Assembly: GCF_027595985.1 (NCBI RefSeq)
Contig: NC_073304.1
Coordinates: forward strand, 217,560,000 to 217,623,999
Direction: 5' to 3'
Length of the DNA stretch: 64,000 bases
Source of the DNA: Sorex araneus
Lineage: Eukaryota; Chordata; Mammalia; Eulipotyphla; Soricidae
Shown: piece by piece, positions 1 through 11,067 of the stretch
Position numbering within the stretch: position 1 is the first letter of the stretch
Layout of the letters: every line of letters begins with the position of its first letter
Made by a program: the position numbers and the translations under genes
Notes under the pieces: model-generated
What the model was told of the DNA's origin: nothing
Database searches by the model: none
Seen by the model: only the letters and a program-made list of their open reading frames with translations

Positions 1-186
1 AATCTTGTCCCTTGTTGCCCTTCTCCCCAACAGGGTGATGGGTAACTATGGACCCTGCTTGGGGTCATGTAAAGAATGTCAGTTGGCTTTGGGGGGTGGG
101 TTGCTGGCAGGAAGAATGAGCATATTAAAATGTTCCCTCACCCCTGCCTCTTCCCGGTCCTGCAGTTAGATACCATTGCTCTCTCT

Positions 187-200
187 GTTGCCCTGGTAAC
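187..200. promoter_or_regulatory. X-box (RFX-type) motif
   Basis: GTTGCCCTGGTAAC fits the imperfect palindrome GTTRCCNNGGYAAC bound by RFX factors. It is followed by CAGCT, as is the second motif at 2480. Confidence 0.45.
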
Positions 201-462
201 CAGCTCAGCAAGAAGAACTCAAGCTCAGCAAAGCCCCCAGGTTCTGTCTTCCCAGCCTGCTTCTCGATGGGCAGGAAGGAGGAGGGGGGAGTGTAACGGG
301 CACTCAGGGTAGACAGCACAGATCAGCTTGCCGCCCATTCTCCTAGAAGTTCCCAGGGTACCCTTGAAGTTGTTTGCCTGCCTCTTCAGAGTCAGTCTCC
401 CTCTTCCTCTTTTTTCCATGATGGTGAGGTACCAGCCATCCTCCCCAAAGTCAGTTCATCCC

Positions 463-634
463 AGGGCTGAAGCGATAGTACAGCGGGTAGGGTGTTTGCC
501 TTGCACATAGCCGAACCGGGTTCAATTCCCAGCATCCCATACGGTCCCCTGAGCACTGCCAGGAGTAATTCCTGAGTGCTGAGCCAGGAGTAACCCCTGA
601 GCATCGCCGGGTGTGACCCAAAAGGAAAAAAAAA
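463..634 (+). repeat. tRNA-derived SINE, near full length
   Basis: It runs from GGGCTGAAGCGATAG to the A-rich tail after GGGTGTGACCC. An A-box-like TAGTACAGCGGGTAG and a B-box-like GGTTCAATTCC are visible. Confidence 0.9.
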
Positions 635-763
635 GCCCATCCCTACCATGTGGGTGACAATATGAAGGACTTAGAATCCCTGAATCATCTTCCAATCTCT
701 ACGGCCCATTTGGGTAGAGTTTCCCGACCATCCCCCCCCCCGCCCGCCACACACACACCAAGA

Positions 764-1268
764 GTTTTTTTTTTTTTTTTAATTTTTGGGCCACACCTGG
801 CAATGCTCAGGGGTTACTCTTTTTTTTTTTATATTGATTTTTTTTTAATTTTTTATTGAGTCACCATGTGGAAAGTTACAAAGTTTTCAGGTTTAAATCT
901 CAGTTATACAATGCTCGAATACCCATCCCTTCACCAGTGCTCATATTCCACCACCAAGAATCCCAGTATAGCTCCACCCCGCCCCCTCACACCCCAAACC
1001 CCCCCACGCCCCTAGCTCCCCCACCCTAAGCCCCCCCCCCGCCTGTGTAACTAATAAATTTCACTTTACTTTCACTTTGATTGCATACAATATTTCAACA
1101 AAACTCACTATTATTGTTTGGAGAGTCTCTCCTCAGGGGTTACTCTTGACTCTGCACTCAGTAATCACTCCTTGCAGTGCTTGGGGACCATACAGGATGC
1201 TGGGACAGAATCCAGGTCAGCTATATGCAAGGCGAACACATTACATGCTGTGCTGTCTCTCTGGCCCC
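764..1268 (-). repeat. SINE split by an L1 fragment
   Basis: The 3' part (764-821) and the rest (1132-1268) of one reverse-strand SINE are separated by the L1 fragment at 822-1131. The word CTCAGGGGTTACTCTT is present on both sides. Confidence 0.8.
822..1131 (-). mobile_element. L1 3'-end fragment inserted in a SINE
   Basis: It begins on the + strand with a T-rich tail and carries the words CCCATCCCTTCACCAGTGC and ATTCCACCACC shared with the larger L1 at 38957-39706. A 16-bp target-site duplication (806-821 and 1132-1147) bounds it. Confidence 0.8.
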
Positions 1269-1304
1269 AGTTATTTTCAACTGTGACTTAAAGATTTATG
1301 TTGG

Positions 1305-1474
1305 GGCTGGAGTGATAGCACAGTGGGTAGGGCGTTTGCCTTGCTCGTGGCCGGCCTGGGTTTGAGTTCCCAGCATCCCATATGGTCCCCTGAGCACCGC
1401 CAGGGGTAATTCTTGAGTGCAGAGCCAGGAATAACCCTTGTGCATCACCGGGTGTGACTCAAAAAAGAAAAAAA
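1305..1474 (+). repeat. tRNA-derived SINE, full length
   Basis: Bounded by the duplication AAGATTTATGTTGG (1291-1304 and about 1475-1488). Confidence 0.9.
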
Positions 1475-1489
1475 AAAGATTTATGTTGG

Positions 1490-1835
1490 TTTTTGGGCCA
1501 TGCCCAGTGGTGCTCAGGGGTTACTCCTGGCTTTGCACTCGGGGATCAGTCCTGGCGGGGCTTGGGGATCATATGGGATGCGAAAGGTCAAATCCAGGTT
1601 GGCCACGTGCAAAGCAAGTGCCCTACTCGCTGTACTATCTGGCCCTTCAACTGAATCCCTTTAAGATCTCTTTATTCATCTTGGTATTTTTGGGCTATAC
1701 CTAGTGGTGCTCAGGGCTTACTCCTGGCTCTACTTAGGGATCACTCCTGGTGGGGCTCAGAGTACCACATAGGGTGCCAGGAATTGAGCCCAGATGGGAT
1801 CCAAGCACCCTATCCCCTGTACTATCACTCCAACC
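1490..1835 (-). repeat. Two older, diverged SINE copies in tandem
   Basis: 1490-1648 and 1684-1835 both read TTTTTGGGC..., ...GTGCTCAGG...CTCCTGGCT and end near CTATC-CTGGCC or CACTCCAAC, with many substitutions. Confidence 0.8.
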
Positions 1836-2022
1836 TTTTTTTTTTTTTTTTTTTTGCTTTTTTTGGGTCAGACCTGGCGATGCACAGGAGTTACTCCTGG
1901 CTTTGCAGTCAGGAATTAACTCCTGGCGGTTCTCAGGGGACCATATGGGATCCTGGGAATCGAACCCGGGTCGGCCGCATGCAAAGCAAATGCCCTACCT
2001 GATGAACTATCACTCCAGCCCC
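1836..2022 (-). repeat. tRNA-derived SINE, full length
   Basis: T-rich tail then GGGTCAGACCTGGCGATG through CACTCCAGCCCC; short duplication CACTCCAAC on both sides. Confidence 0.9.
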
Positions 2023-2479
2023 ACTCCAACTCTTTTTAAGAGTACCACAAATTCAGCTAGAGAGATAGTACAGAGCAATAAGGTCATGCAGTCAATCATA
2101 GTTCAATTCCCAGCACCTCCAGGAGTGAACCCTGAGACCACTGAGTTGTGGTCTAAATCCCCCCAAGCCCCAGAGAAAAAATATACCGTAAATCTTGGTC
2201 CTACCTCAGAAATCTAATGTAATTGATTTGACTTCATCTGGGTGTGGTCAGGATATGAGTTATTCTGAAAAGTTCCGCTGATGGGAACCATTTTCAGCAA
2301 GCCTTAACTAGCTACCGGCTTTCACCCATCGCTGAGTCTGTCTGATATCTTGGATCACTTGCTCCAGGTTTCAGTTTCCCAAAGTCTCTGCCCTTTTTAT
2401 TTCCAGCTCCCTCACCCTCCGCCCTCCCCAGTTCTTTCCCCTTCCCAACCAACAATCCCAAATCCTGCCCAGAGAGGAT

Positions 2480-2493
2480 GTTACCAAGGCAAC
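2480..2493. promoter_or_regulatory. X-box (RFX-type) motif
   Basis: GTTACCAAGGCAAC fits the RFX palindrome. A further half site (CTGGTAAC) lies about 10 bases downstream. The surrounding 1 kb is SINE-free and lies about 1.8 kb upstream of the RAPGEFL1 start. Confidence 0.45.
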
Positions 2494-3008
2494 CAGCTTA
2501 ATCTGGTAACTGTGGCATGTGCTGGGAGGGGAGCCCTCCCTTCTCCCCATTCGGTTCATAAAATGCCTGGTCGCTCCAAGTCACTTTAGCCAGTTCCCCC
2601 TTGTAGCCCCTGGGGTATTGGGGTAGCCAACAGGGAGCCCAGGAAACATCAGTTTGTTTGAACCAACATCCTTGACTGTCTAGTCCGGAGATTTCTTCAT
2701 CAAATGATGCTCTCCTTTTCATCTGCTCCCCCTGCACATTCACAAACAGATGGGTATGCAACACTCCATCTCTGTGAACACATGTTCTAGCATACATGGG
2801 ATCAGATATGCACAGTGACATGTGTACAGTCCGCGCCTTGTTCAGTGCCACCGCCACTCTCACAGCCTTTAGCATTCCTGTTCCTGCCTGGTGCCAGTGA
2901 ATAAACGGTGACACTGGGTCCAAGGAGCCTCACCCAGCCGGAATTTGGTGCCAGTGCGCCCCCTCACTACACTGTGCTTACACTGTGCGGTTCACTAACT
3001 TTCACCCC

Positions 3009-3053
<45 letters not shown>
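3009..3053. repeat. (CA)n microsatellite
   Basis: About 22 uninterrupted CA units upstream of RAPGEFL1. Confidence 0.95.
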
Positions 3054-3057
<4 letters not shown>

Positions 3058-3649
3058 GCGCCCTCTGTAGACAACGAACAGCATGTGCTTGGCATGGGCA
3101 GCTGACTCGGTGCAAATTTAGCACTTTTCCCCACTCCTCAGCTGTAGAGCTGGGGGTGCTCTGTGTGGCTGATGTGGGTGGGCCATCCTGGAGATGGAGC
3201 GAGGGAGCCGCGAGGGAGCGCGTCTCCAGCGCTATGCTTTCTCCTGCCGCCAACTCTCTTCAAGTGCCCCTGTGCACCCCTCCCCATGGCCTCCTGCTTC
3301 TCCTCACCCTAACTAGGCCTGCCACAACCTGCTGCTCCCTGCCTGGCTCCAAGCTGCCTGCCATTACCTGCCCCTCGAGGCCAGGCCCTCACCACCTTTT
3401 ATGCCCTACCAGAAAGGGCAACTGGGCACCGCCCCTAGCACTCACACCCATTCGCCCAATAAGAAGCCAGCTCTTCTCCCAGAAAGAAGATAAAGACCAC
3501 GTACTCTCGTGAATATGACCACAGAGCAGGCTGCCAGGGCTGAGAGAGATGGACACCCAATCAGCGATCCTGGGGAGCCCTCACCTGGATACAGGTAGGT
3601 AGTTCCGAGCACCCCACCCGGGAGCCCTCACCGGGACACAGGTAGGAGG

Positions 3650-4850
3650 AGCAGAAGACGGGCCAGGTGGAACAATACTGAGTCCAGGTCAGTCCCCCTC
3701 CCCGCACACCCCCGGCAGGGACTCGCCTCCACAGGGCAGTCACTCCCTGCCCGAAACGTCTGCCACCGCCCTGAGCCCGGCCGCACGCTGGCCCACTCGC
3801 CGTCAGCCCCCGCGCCCCAGCTCGGCAGTCGCGCGGCCCGGGGGGCGGGCCCGGGCAGGGCGGGGGCGGGGCCTGGCGCTGGGGGCGGGCCCGGGGCGGG
3901 GCCTGCGGCGGGGGCGCGGTCTCGGCTCTGCCACCTTCCCCCGCGGCCAGGAGCGCAGCCGCCGCCGCCGCCGCCGCGTCCAACGCCCGCTGCCTCTGTC
4001 GCCGCAGCCCGGCCCAGGAGCACAGAGCCGGTGGGGGGGGGGCCCTGGCCCCGCAGCTCCCCACCCTCCGGGCCGCGTGCGAGCTGCCGCCGGCATGGGG
4101 GGCTGCTGAGAGCGGCCACTCCTGCCCGCTGGCACCTCCCCCGGCCACTGGCCACTGGACTCAGGCCAGCGAGCCTCGACCACCTCTCGCCCCCCGTCCG
4201 GCTCCTGGCACGGCCCCGCGATCGGTCCCCCACCCCCGGCTCTGAGCACCGTGTCCCCGCCCCCCCCGCCCGCGCCTGGGACACCTGGGTCCCCCGGCGG
4301 CCCTGGAGGACAGGGGCGGGGTGGGGGGGGCATGAAGCCGCTGGAGAAATTTTTGAAGAAGCAGACGTCGCAGCTGGCGGGGCGAGCGGTGGCGGGGGGT
4401 CCCGGCGGGGGTCCGGGTTGCTGCGGCGGGCCCGGAGGGGGCGGGGGCCCCGGCGGGGGCGGCGGGCCGGCGGCGGGAGCGCGGCCGCTGCAGCGGCGTC
4501 AGAGCGTGTCTCGCCTGCTGCTCCCAGCTTTCCTCCGGGAGCCCCCCGCAGAGCCGGGGCTGGAGCCGCCCCCCGAGGAGGACGCGGGAGAGCCGGCGGG
4601 GGTCGCCGAGGAGCTCGGCAGCGGGGCGCCCTGTTGGCTGCAGCTGGAGGAGGTGCCCGGGCCCGGGCCGCTCGGGGGAGGGGGGCCCCTGCGCTCCCCT
4701 TCCTCCTACTCTTCCGACGAGCTGTCCCCCGGCGAGCCCCTGACTTCGCCGCCCTGGGCCCCCCTGGGCGGCCCCGAGCGGCCGGAGCATCTCCTGAACC
4801 GGGTCCTGGAGCGGCTGGCCGGAGGGGCCACCCGGGAGAGCGGCGGCGCC
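3650..4850 (+). promoter_or_regulatory. RAPGEFL1: RAPGEFL1 CpG-island promoter and 5'UTR
   Basis: The stretch is very GC- and CpG-rich. It has at least three GC boxes of the form GGGGCGGGGCC around 3860-3905, a (CCG)n run at 3959-3978 and no TATA box. A CCAAT motif lies just upstream (3557-3561, CCCAATCAGC). The transcription start probably falls between the GC boxes and 4090, but it cannot be fixed from sequence alone. Confidence 0.75.
4095..4109 (+). other. Short upstream ORF before RAPGEFL1
   Basis: ATG GGG GGC TGC TGA: four codons, with G at -3 and G at +4, a strong initiation context. It is in the same frame as the main ORF but closed 223 bases before the main ATG. No other ATG occurs between 4110 and 4331. 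It matters only if transcription starts upstream of 4095. Confidence 0.5.
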
Positions 4851-4854
4851 TCAG
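4332..4854 (+). CDS. RAPGEFL1: RAPGEFL1 coding exon 1
   Basis: Codons 1-174 plus one base. It begins MKPLEKFLKKQTSQLAG, then has a glycine/proline low-complexity run (about residues 20-50), a serine-rich stretch (SPSSYSSDELSPGEP) and LNRVLERLAGGATRESG. The donor is CAG|GTAAGG at 4854/4855, phase 1. The exon sits inside the CpG island. The region is intrinsically disordered by composition. Confidence 0.93.
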
Positions 4855-7459
4855 GTAAGGAGCAGGCTCGTGTAGAGTGGCCGGGTGGAGGGTCGTGTGG
4901 GAGAATGGGGCCAAGGCAGGCCCGAGCCTCGGGTGTCACCTTGCGTGGTGAAGCTGGGGAGGGGGGGTCCATGCCAGGACCAGAAGGGGAGTGACAGTCC
5001 CAGCCTCCTCCCTAGCAGCCTCACCCACTGGACAAGACAAGGCGCTGAGCCCTCTTTCTCTCCGAAACACCCCCTTCTCCCTCCCCCACCCCCGCATATT
5101 TCGGCTGCTCCTTCCAGGGCCCCAAATCAGGGCCTAAGGCACAGAGATGGAAGCTGCCACCTGGAGACCTTCCGGGAGCCCCCAATAACAGAAGCTGGGG
5201 CTGGCCTCCTTGGGGGCCAGTGACAGGCAGGCCCCGGCCCCCAGCTGCCTCTGGGTTCAGGAGAAGGGTTGCGATGTCCTCAGCAGCTGGGGCAAAGGGG
5301 GGCGTTGGAGTTGGGGGCTGGTGCAGAAGGTGTTTGTTGGAGGAGAGGGGCTGGCCAGAGATCATGGGCTTGCAGCCTGCTGGGGTCCTAGCCCCTCCTG
5401 GTTCCTGCCCTTCTGGACGAGGGCCTCCGCGCATGGCCTCTTTAAAAAAAAATCATAACCACACCCTGAGAGGCTTAGTCCCAATGCGATGATGCTATTT
5501 CACCACTCCCCACCGGCACCCCTGCTAAGGGGAGGTGGAGGAAACCGATGCCCCAAATTGCCAGTTAGTAGCTGAAGTTGAGGTTTCTGGTGTCACTCTG
5601 GGCATTGCACTAAGCCCATCAGGGTCTGGGGCTTGGGAGGCAGAAGGCCTTGGAGGGAGGGGGGGGGTTCCTCCTTAGCTTCTGGAGGACCTCTCTGCCA
5701 CGTGCCCTAATCACGCTGTGTGGAACGGGGCTCCACTCCCTGGCTTCGCGCCAGACCTGGGCCCTCTTTTTTGGCTCTGGCTGGCGTTGCCCTGGGGAGC
5801 TGACACCTTTTGGATTTAATTAGAAAAATATCAGACACACGGAGCTCTCCTAACCATAATTTCCCGCCTACACCACACACCCGAGTCTCTGTGACACATT
5901 CCCTGGGGAGGCTGTGCCTTGGACCTGTGCCTGCCTCGGAAGAGACAGATGCCAAACGGTAGCCCCCAGAGCAGCGACGCCCCCACTCTGCCCCGGCTCC
6001 TTTGCCTCTGGCCTTGGCTCAGCCGTGAGCAGAGCACTGGACGCATGTTGGGTGACCCCTTTCCATGTCCCCATTCCGGAGGAGCTGGCAGTCAGTCCGA
6101 GGTGGGCCTCCGAGACTCCCTGTGAGAACCCAGCAGGACGGCCAGGAAAAGAGAAGTAGGGAGAAATGGTCTCCCCTCTGCCATGAGGGCCGGGTGCTTC
6201 CGGGGGGGAGACTGCTCAGTCAGCTGACTGCCACCCATATCATCTGGCCAGGCAGGCTAGAGCCCCAGACTAACTGGTTTGGGGAACCCTGCCCCAAACC
6301 CATCTCAGAATCTCACAGTGACAGAGAATCAGCCTAAGCGGCCCCACCAACCCTCTCCAAAATAACCAGGCCGCCCCAGGGGGAAGGGTGGGGGAGCAGG
6401 GGGCGAGCAGGAGTCAGCCCCAAGCTAAGCCCGAGTCTCCCAAATGTCTGCTCGGCCTCCTCAGACCAGGAGCCTTTGCCCCTGGTGCCCTGCGTGTCTC
6501 CCACTGAGTACTGAGCCTCAAGACGAGACTCTTCTTCAAGCCCGAGACAAGTCCTTCCCAGCTCAGGGCCTCAGTTTCCCTCTTGTGAAATGAAGAGTAG
6601 AAGTAGAGGATCTCCTGTTGGTTCTCCTCCTCCACCTTCTGGGCTAGAAGTGGGGGCTGGGGAAGAGCCCTCAGAAGCCTGGATTCCGTCTAGGGGCAGT
6701 GCCTAGGGACCTAGGCCCTAACCCGTCCCGATGAGGACACCTGGCTCCCTCCCTGGGCCCTGCCCCACCCCAGGGCTGGCTGCAAGTCAGGGCGACCTTG
6801 TACCTGGCTGACTGGCTGGGCCAGGCCCCATGGGGGTGTGGAGGGGCAGAGGTGGTGAGAGGAGCCACTCCCCTCCGCCCTTCCATCATTAACCCTTCCA
6901 ACTCTGGGCATTCGGAGACAGGGCCTCTCTGGGCTTGGGGATCAAAGAGAAGGCAGTCGCTCCCTCTCCTTGGGAGGAGACTGGTTCCCACCTGCCCAGT
7001 TGGAGCTCAGAGCTGTTAGGGAGTCCAAAAGGGGGAATAACACACTCAGACAGTCACACTCACAACCACACACACACACACATACACACACTCACTCACA
7101 CAGCCACACACACATTCATACTATCACACTGTCTCCTGCACAGTCACATACACACTTGGACTTACACACTCAGAGTCACACTCACACAGTCACATACACT
7201 TATGCACTCACTTATACACTCACATAATTACATACACACACACATACACACGCTCCTCTGCGTTGGGAAGTTCTCTTGATCTGTAGCACGGTCTACCTCA
7301 TTTTTTTTTCAGACAGATTTCAATCTTGATGTATTATCTGACCAGCCTCCCACACAGCTAAGAGAAAGTGGGAGTGGCCTTCAAGGGCACCCCCCTCCTT
7401 CTCTCCAGCTGCCTTGGCAGCTGCCAACCCCCACCCCCGCAGCGGCTGCCCAGAACCTT

Positions 7460-7493
<34 letters not shown>

Positions 7494-10400
7494 CGTGTGT
7501 GTGTGTGTGCGTGTGTGTGTATGCGAGAGTGTGTGTGTGCATGTGTGGTATATGTGTGCTTGTGTGCCAAACACGATGGGGCAGGTGTGGCTGGGGCTCT
7601 AGCCTGGCTCCTGAGAATGTGTTCTCCCAGGCAAGGCGGAGGGGTGGGGGTGCGGGGGAGGTGGCGAGTGTCCAGCCAGAAGAGGCCTCCTGAGAGCAGT
7701 TGGTACCCATTGATCTCCACAGATATCCTGCTGGATGACATCGTCCTCACCCATTCTCTCTTCCTCCCCACGGAGAAGTTCCTGCAGGAGCTACACCAGT
7801 AATATCCTTTCTGTGGAGCTAGCCCCGTGGGAAGTCCGGAGGGAGCCACTTCCCCCCACCCCCACCCCAATCCCTGAGGTCAGGGTTTAAGTTCCCCTAG
7901 CAAACACTCTCAGGTTTCAGTCCAGCCTTTCTTCTCACTTTTCTTCTCCTTACCAGTCAGTCGTGCGACTCACTCCACTCACTCGAGGCAGCTCCTCAAA
8001 CCTCCTGGGGCCTCAGTTTCCTCTTCTGTAAAGCAGAGGGAGGTGGCACCTGTCTGCCTGCCTGGGGGCGGCTGTCTGAGGCAGAGGGCAGAGTGCTTTG
8101 GAGACTGCAGGGCCCTGTGCTGAGTGTAAGGTGCTATTATTCTATTAAGAGTGCCTCTCTCCCTGCCCAATTACTGCTCTAAACATCTGGTGGCCCAGCG
8201 AGTTATTGCCGGTTGTGATGTAAACATCAGGGCACGCCTGGGCCTTTGTCGGGTGGGCTAGAGACAAGCCACTGGCTGGGCTATTCATAGGGTCTCCTGT
8301 AAACACAGAGCTTCTCGCTGAGTTATTTTAGGAGCCGATTGTAAATGGCAGCCTGGGAGGACAGTATCACCGCTTCTCTCGGCAACGGCCACACCGGCCC
8401 TTGCGAGAAGGGATGGTCAGGTTTGCAGTGAGCACTGTGGTTTCAGCAGCCAATCAGAGGCCAGGTGGGCACAGGCAGGGTATCCTCAAGTAAGATACCA
8501 AGATCCGGGAGCTGGATGTTGTGAGGAGGTGCCACCCCCACCTACTCTCAGCAGAACGCTGGGCTGGGTGGGGAGGGGGCGCTGACTCCTTACAGGTTCC
8601 CTGTCCCTAGAGGAGATCCGGGAAGGTGATTGAACCTCCCATCGCCTCCCACTTTCCTTCCCAGTCTCCCCAACTCTGTCTGCCCGCTCCCCCTCCCCAC
8701 CGCCCGGGCTTTTTCTTAACTTCGGGGTCAGCTTTGTTAGGGCAGGAGGCGAGGAGGGCCCAGAGGGCCTGGGAAGGAAGCAGGCCTGCCTCGCCATGCT
8801 CCTGCATTTCTTAGACACCTACCAGGGGCTGCTGCAGGAGGAAGAGGGGGCCGGCCGCATCATCAAGGTGGGTGTGGGAAGGGATGGCGGAGAAGCAGGC
8901 CGTCCCTTGCGGATCGGGCCCCTTTGGAGGAGCCGGGCTTCTCTCCCTGTCCTAGCTGAGAGCGTCGACGTGGAGCCCCTGTGTTGGTCTGGAGGGCAGG
9001 GTGCTGGGGAGGGGCCCCGGGGCCTCACCGCCTTTCTCTCTGCGCACCAGGACCTGTACTTGCTGATCATGAAGGATGAATCCCTGTACCAGGACCTCCG
9101 GGAGGACACGCTGAGGCTGCACCAGCTTGTGGAAACGGTGGAGCTGAAGTGAGGAGAGGGCCCGGGAAGGCAGGCCCCGTCCCGGTCCCCACTGTGTTTC
9201 TCTGTTACCGGGGCTGCCTCTGGTCTTTGGGCCCCAAGACAGGTTTTTTTGGGCTTTGTTTTGTTTTGTGTGTGTGTGTTGGGTGGGGGAGGAAGCTGCT
9301 TACACTTGGCAGAGCTCAGGGATTACTTTTGCCTCCATTATTAAAAATAATCATTCCTTGCAGTGCTCAGGGGACCATAGAGGGTGGCAGGGATCAAACC
9401 CAGGTCTGCTACATGCAAGATAAGGGCCCTACCTACTCTAGTCTCCACAGGCCTTGGGGTTTGGTTTTGGTTTTGGATCCAGATGTGCTCAGAGCTGGCT
9501 CCTGGCTCTGTGCTCAGGGACACTCTTGGCTGGCTTGGGAGAACCATACTGGGTGCCAGGAACCAAATCTGGGCTGGCCACATGCAAGCAATAGTACAGC
9601 ACCCTATATCTTTTTTTTTTTTTTCCTTTTTTCTTTTTGGGTCACACCCGGCGATGCACAGGAGTTACTCCTGCATTCAGGAACCACTCCTGGTGGTGCT
9701 CAGGGAACCATATGGGATGCTGGGAATCGAACCCGGGTCGGCCGCGTGCAAGGCAAACACCCTACCCGCTGTGCTATCGCTCCAGCCCCAGCACCCTGTG
9801 TCATGCCAGCACCATCCCCTCTGTTCTCTCACTCAAGACCCACACCCCCACTCCCGATTACAGAGTTTTTTGTTTTTTTTTTTTTTTTTTTGGTTTTTTT
9901 GGGTCACACCCGGCGATGCACAGGGGTTGCTCCTGGCTCTGCACTCAGGAATTACCCCTGGCGGTGCTCAGGGGACCATATGGGATGCTGGGATTAGAAC
10001 CCGGGTCGGCGGCGTGCAAGGCAAACGCCCTACCCGCTGTGCTATCGCTCCAGCCCTACAGAGTTTTTTTTGTATGTGTTTTGGGTCACACCTGGCGATG
10101 TACAGGGGTTACTTCTGGCTTTGTACTCAGGAATTGAGTACAAAGTACAAACTGGTGGTGCTCAGGGGACCATATGGCATGCTGTGAACGAACCCGGGTT
10201 GGCCATGTGCAAGCACCCTATCCTCCGCTGTGCTATCACTCCAGCCCCGGCAATTACAGTTTTATTTCAGTCACTTTCTCTCACTGCAGGGTAGCACAAG
10301 CTCTGTTTTCAGGCAGGGTTGTTGGTTGGTTTTTTTTTTTTGTTTTTGTTTTTTTTCTTTTTGGGTTCAGGGGATGCCAGGATCAAACTGCTGTACTGTC

Positions 10401-11010
10401 ACTCAGGCTCCTCTGGGCAGTTTTTGCCATTCTCCATCCACTCATTTAGTCCGTTCAACAGTAAATATTTAACCACTAACACTTCCGGGAATAGAGGCCT
10501 GATCTGGAACTTCTGCTGATCCACATGGAGTAAGTTCTTTTGCCATTGACTGCTTCCAAGTTACCAACATGGTGTTTCCAAATAGGCAGTTAGGAGAAGG
10601 AATAGTCCGTAGCAGGTTCAAGAGCATATATTTTTTAAACTTTTTAATTGAATCACTGTGAGATAGACCATCACAAAGCTGTTCATGATTGGATTTCAGG
10701 GGGCTGGAGCGATAGCACAGTGGGTAGGGTATTTGCCTTGCACGCGGCTGACCCGGGTTCTAATCCCAGCATCCCATATGGTCCCCTGAGCACCACCAGG
10801 GGTAATTCCTGAGTGAAGAGCCAGGAGTAACCCCTGTGCATTGCCGGGTGTGACCCAAAAACCAAAAAAAAATAAAACATGACTGGATTTCAGTCATACA
10901 GTGTTCCAACACCCATCCCTCCACTAGTGTATATTTCCCAGCACCAGGGGCCCCAGGTTCCCTCCCATCACCCCCACCCTCCGCCCCCTGCCTGCCTCTA
11001 TGGAAGGCTG

Positions 11011-11067
<57 letters not shown>

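Larger units (their letters stand above)
2220..3650. other. SINE-free upstream flank of RAPGEFL1
   Basis: No exon is recognisable here. The stretch holds an X-box motif, a (CA)n run and, near 3557, a CCAAT motif. The absence of SINEs against a dense background suggests regulatory DNA, but nothing more is visible. Confidence 0.4.
4855..7722 (+). other. RAPGEFL1: RAPGEFL1 intron 1, almost repeat-free
   Basis: The intron contains no lineage-specific SINE. Visible items are a TTTAATTAG homeodomain-type core near 5815, a MIR-like fragment near 6550-6600, and the CA-rich arrays at 7030-7255 and 7460-7560. No further exon was recognised. Confidence 0.6.

Noticed and set aside
463-634. Functional tRNA genes suggested by A-box and B-box words
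   Set aside because: The boxes belong to SINE heads; no cloverleaf with acceptor stem was visible.
1-2220. 3' end of CASC3
   Set aside because: Expected upstream in mammalian gene order, but no coding exon or recognisable 3'UTR could be identified in the window.
4251-4331. N-terminal extension of RAPGEFL1 starting upstream of the ATG at 4332
   Set aside because: The upstream in-frame codon at 4251 is GTG, not ATG; the ATG at 4332 gives the family N-terminus MKPLEKFLKK.
3561-4914. Long ORFs on the - strand and in other frames of the RAPGEFL1 CpG island
   Set aside because: GC-rich DNA has few stop codons; the predicted proteins are Ala/Gly/Pro/Arg-rich shadows opposite a well-supported exon, with no splice or family support.
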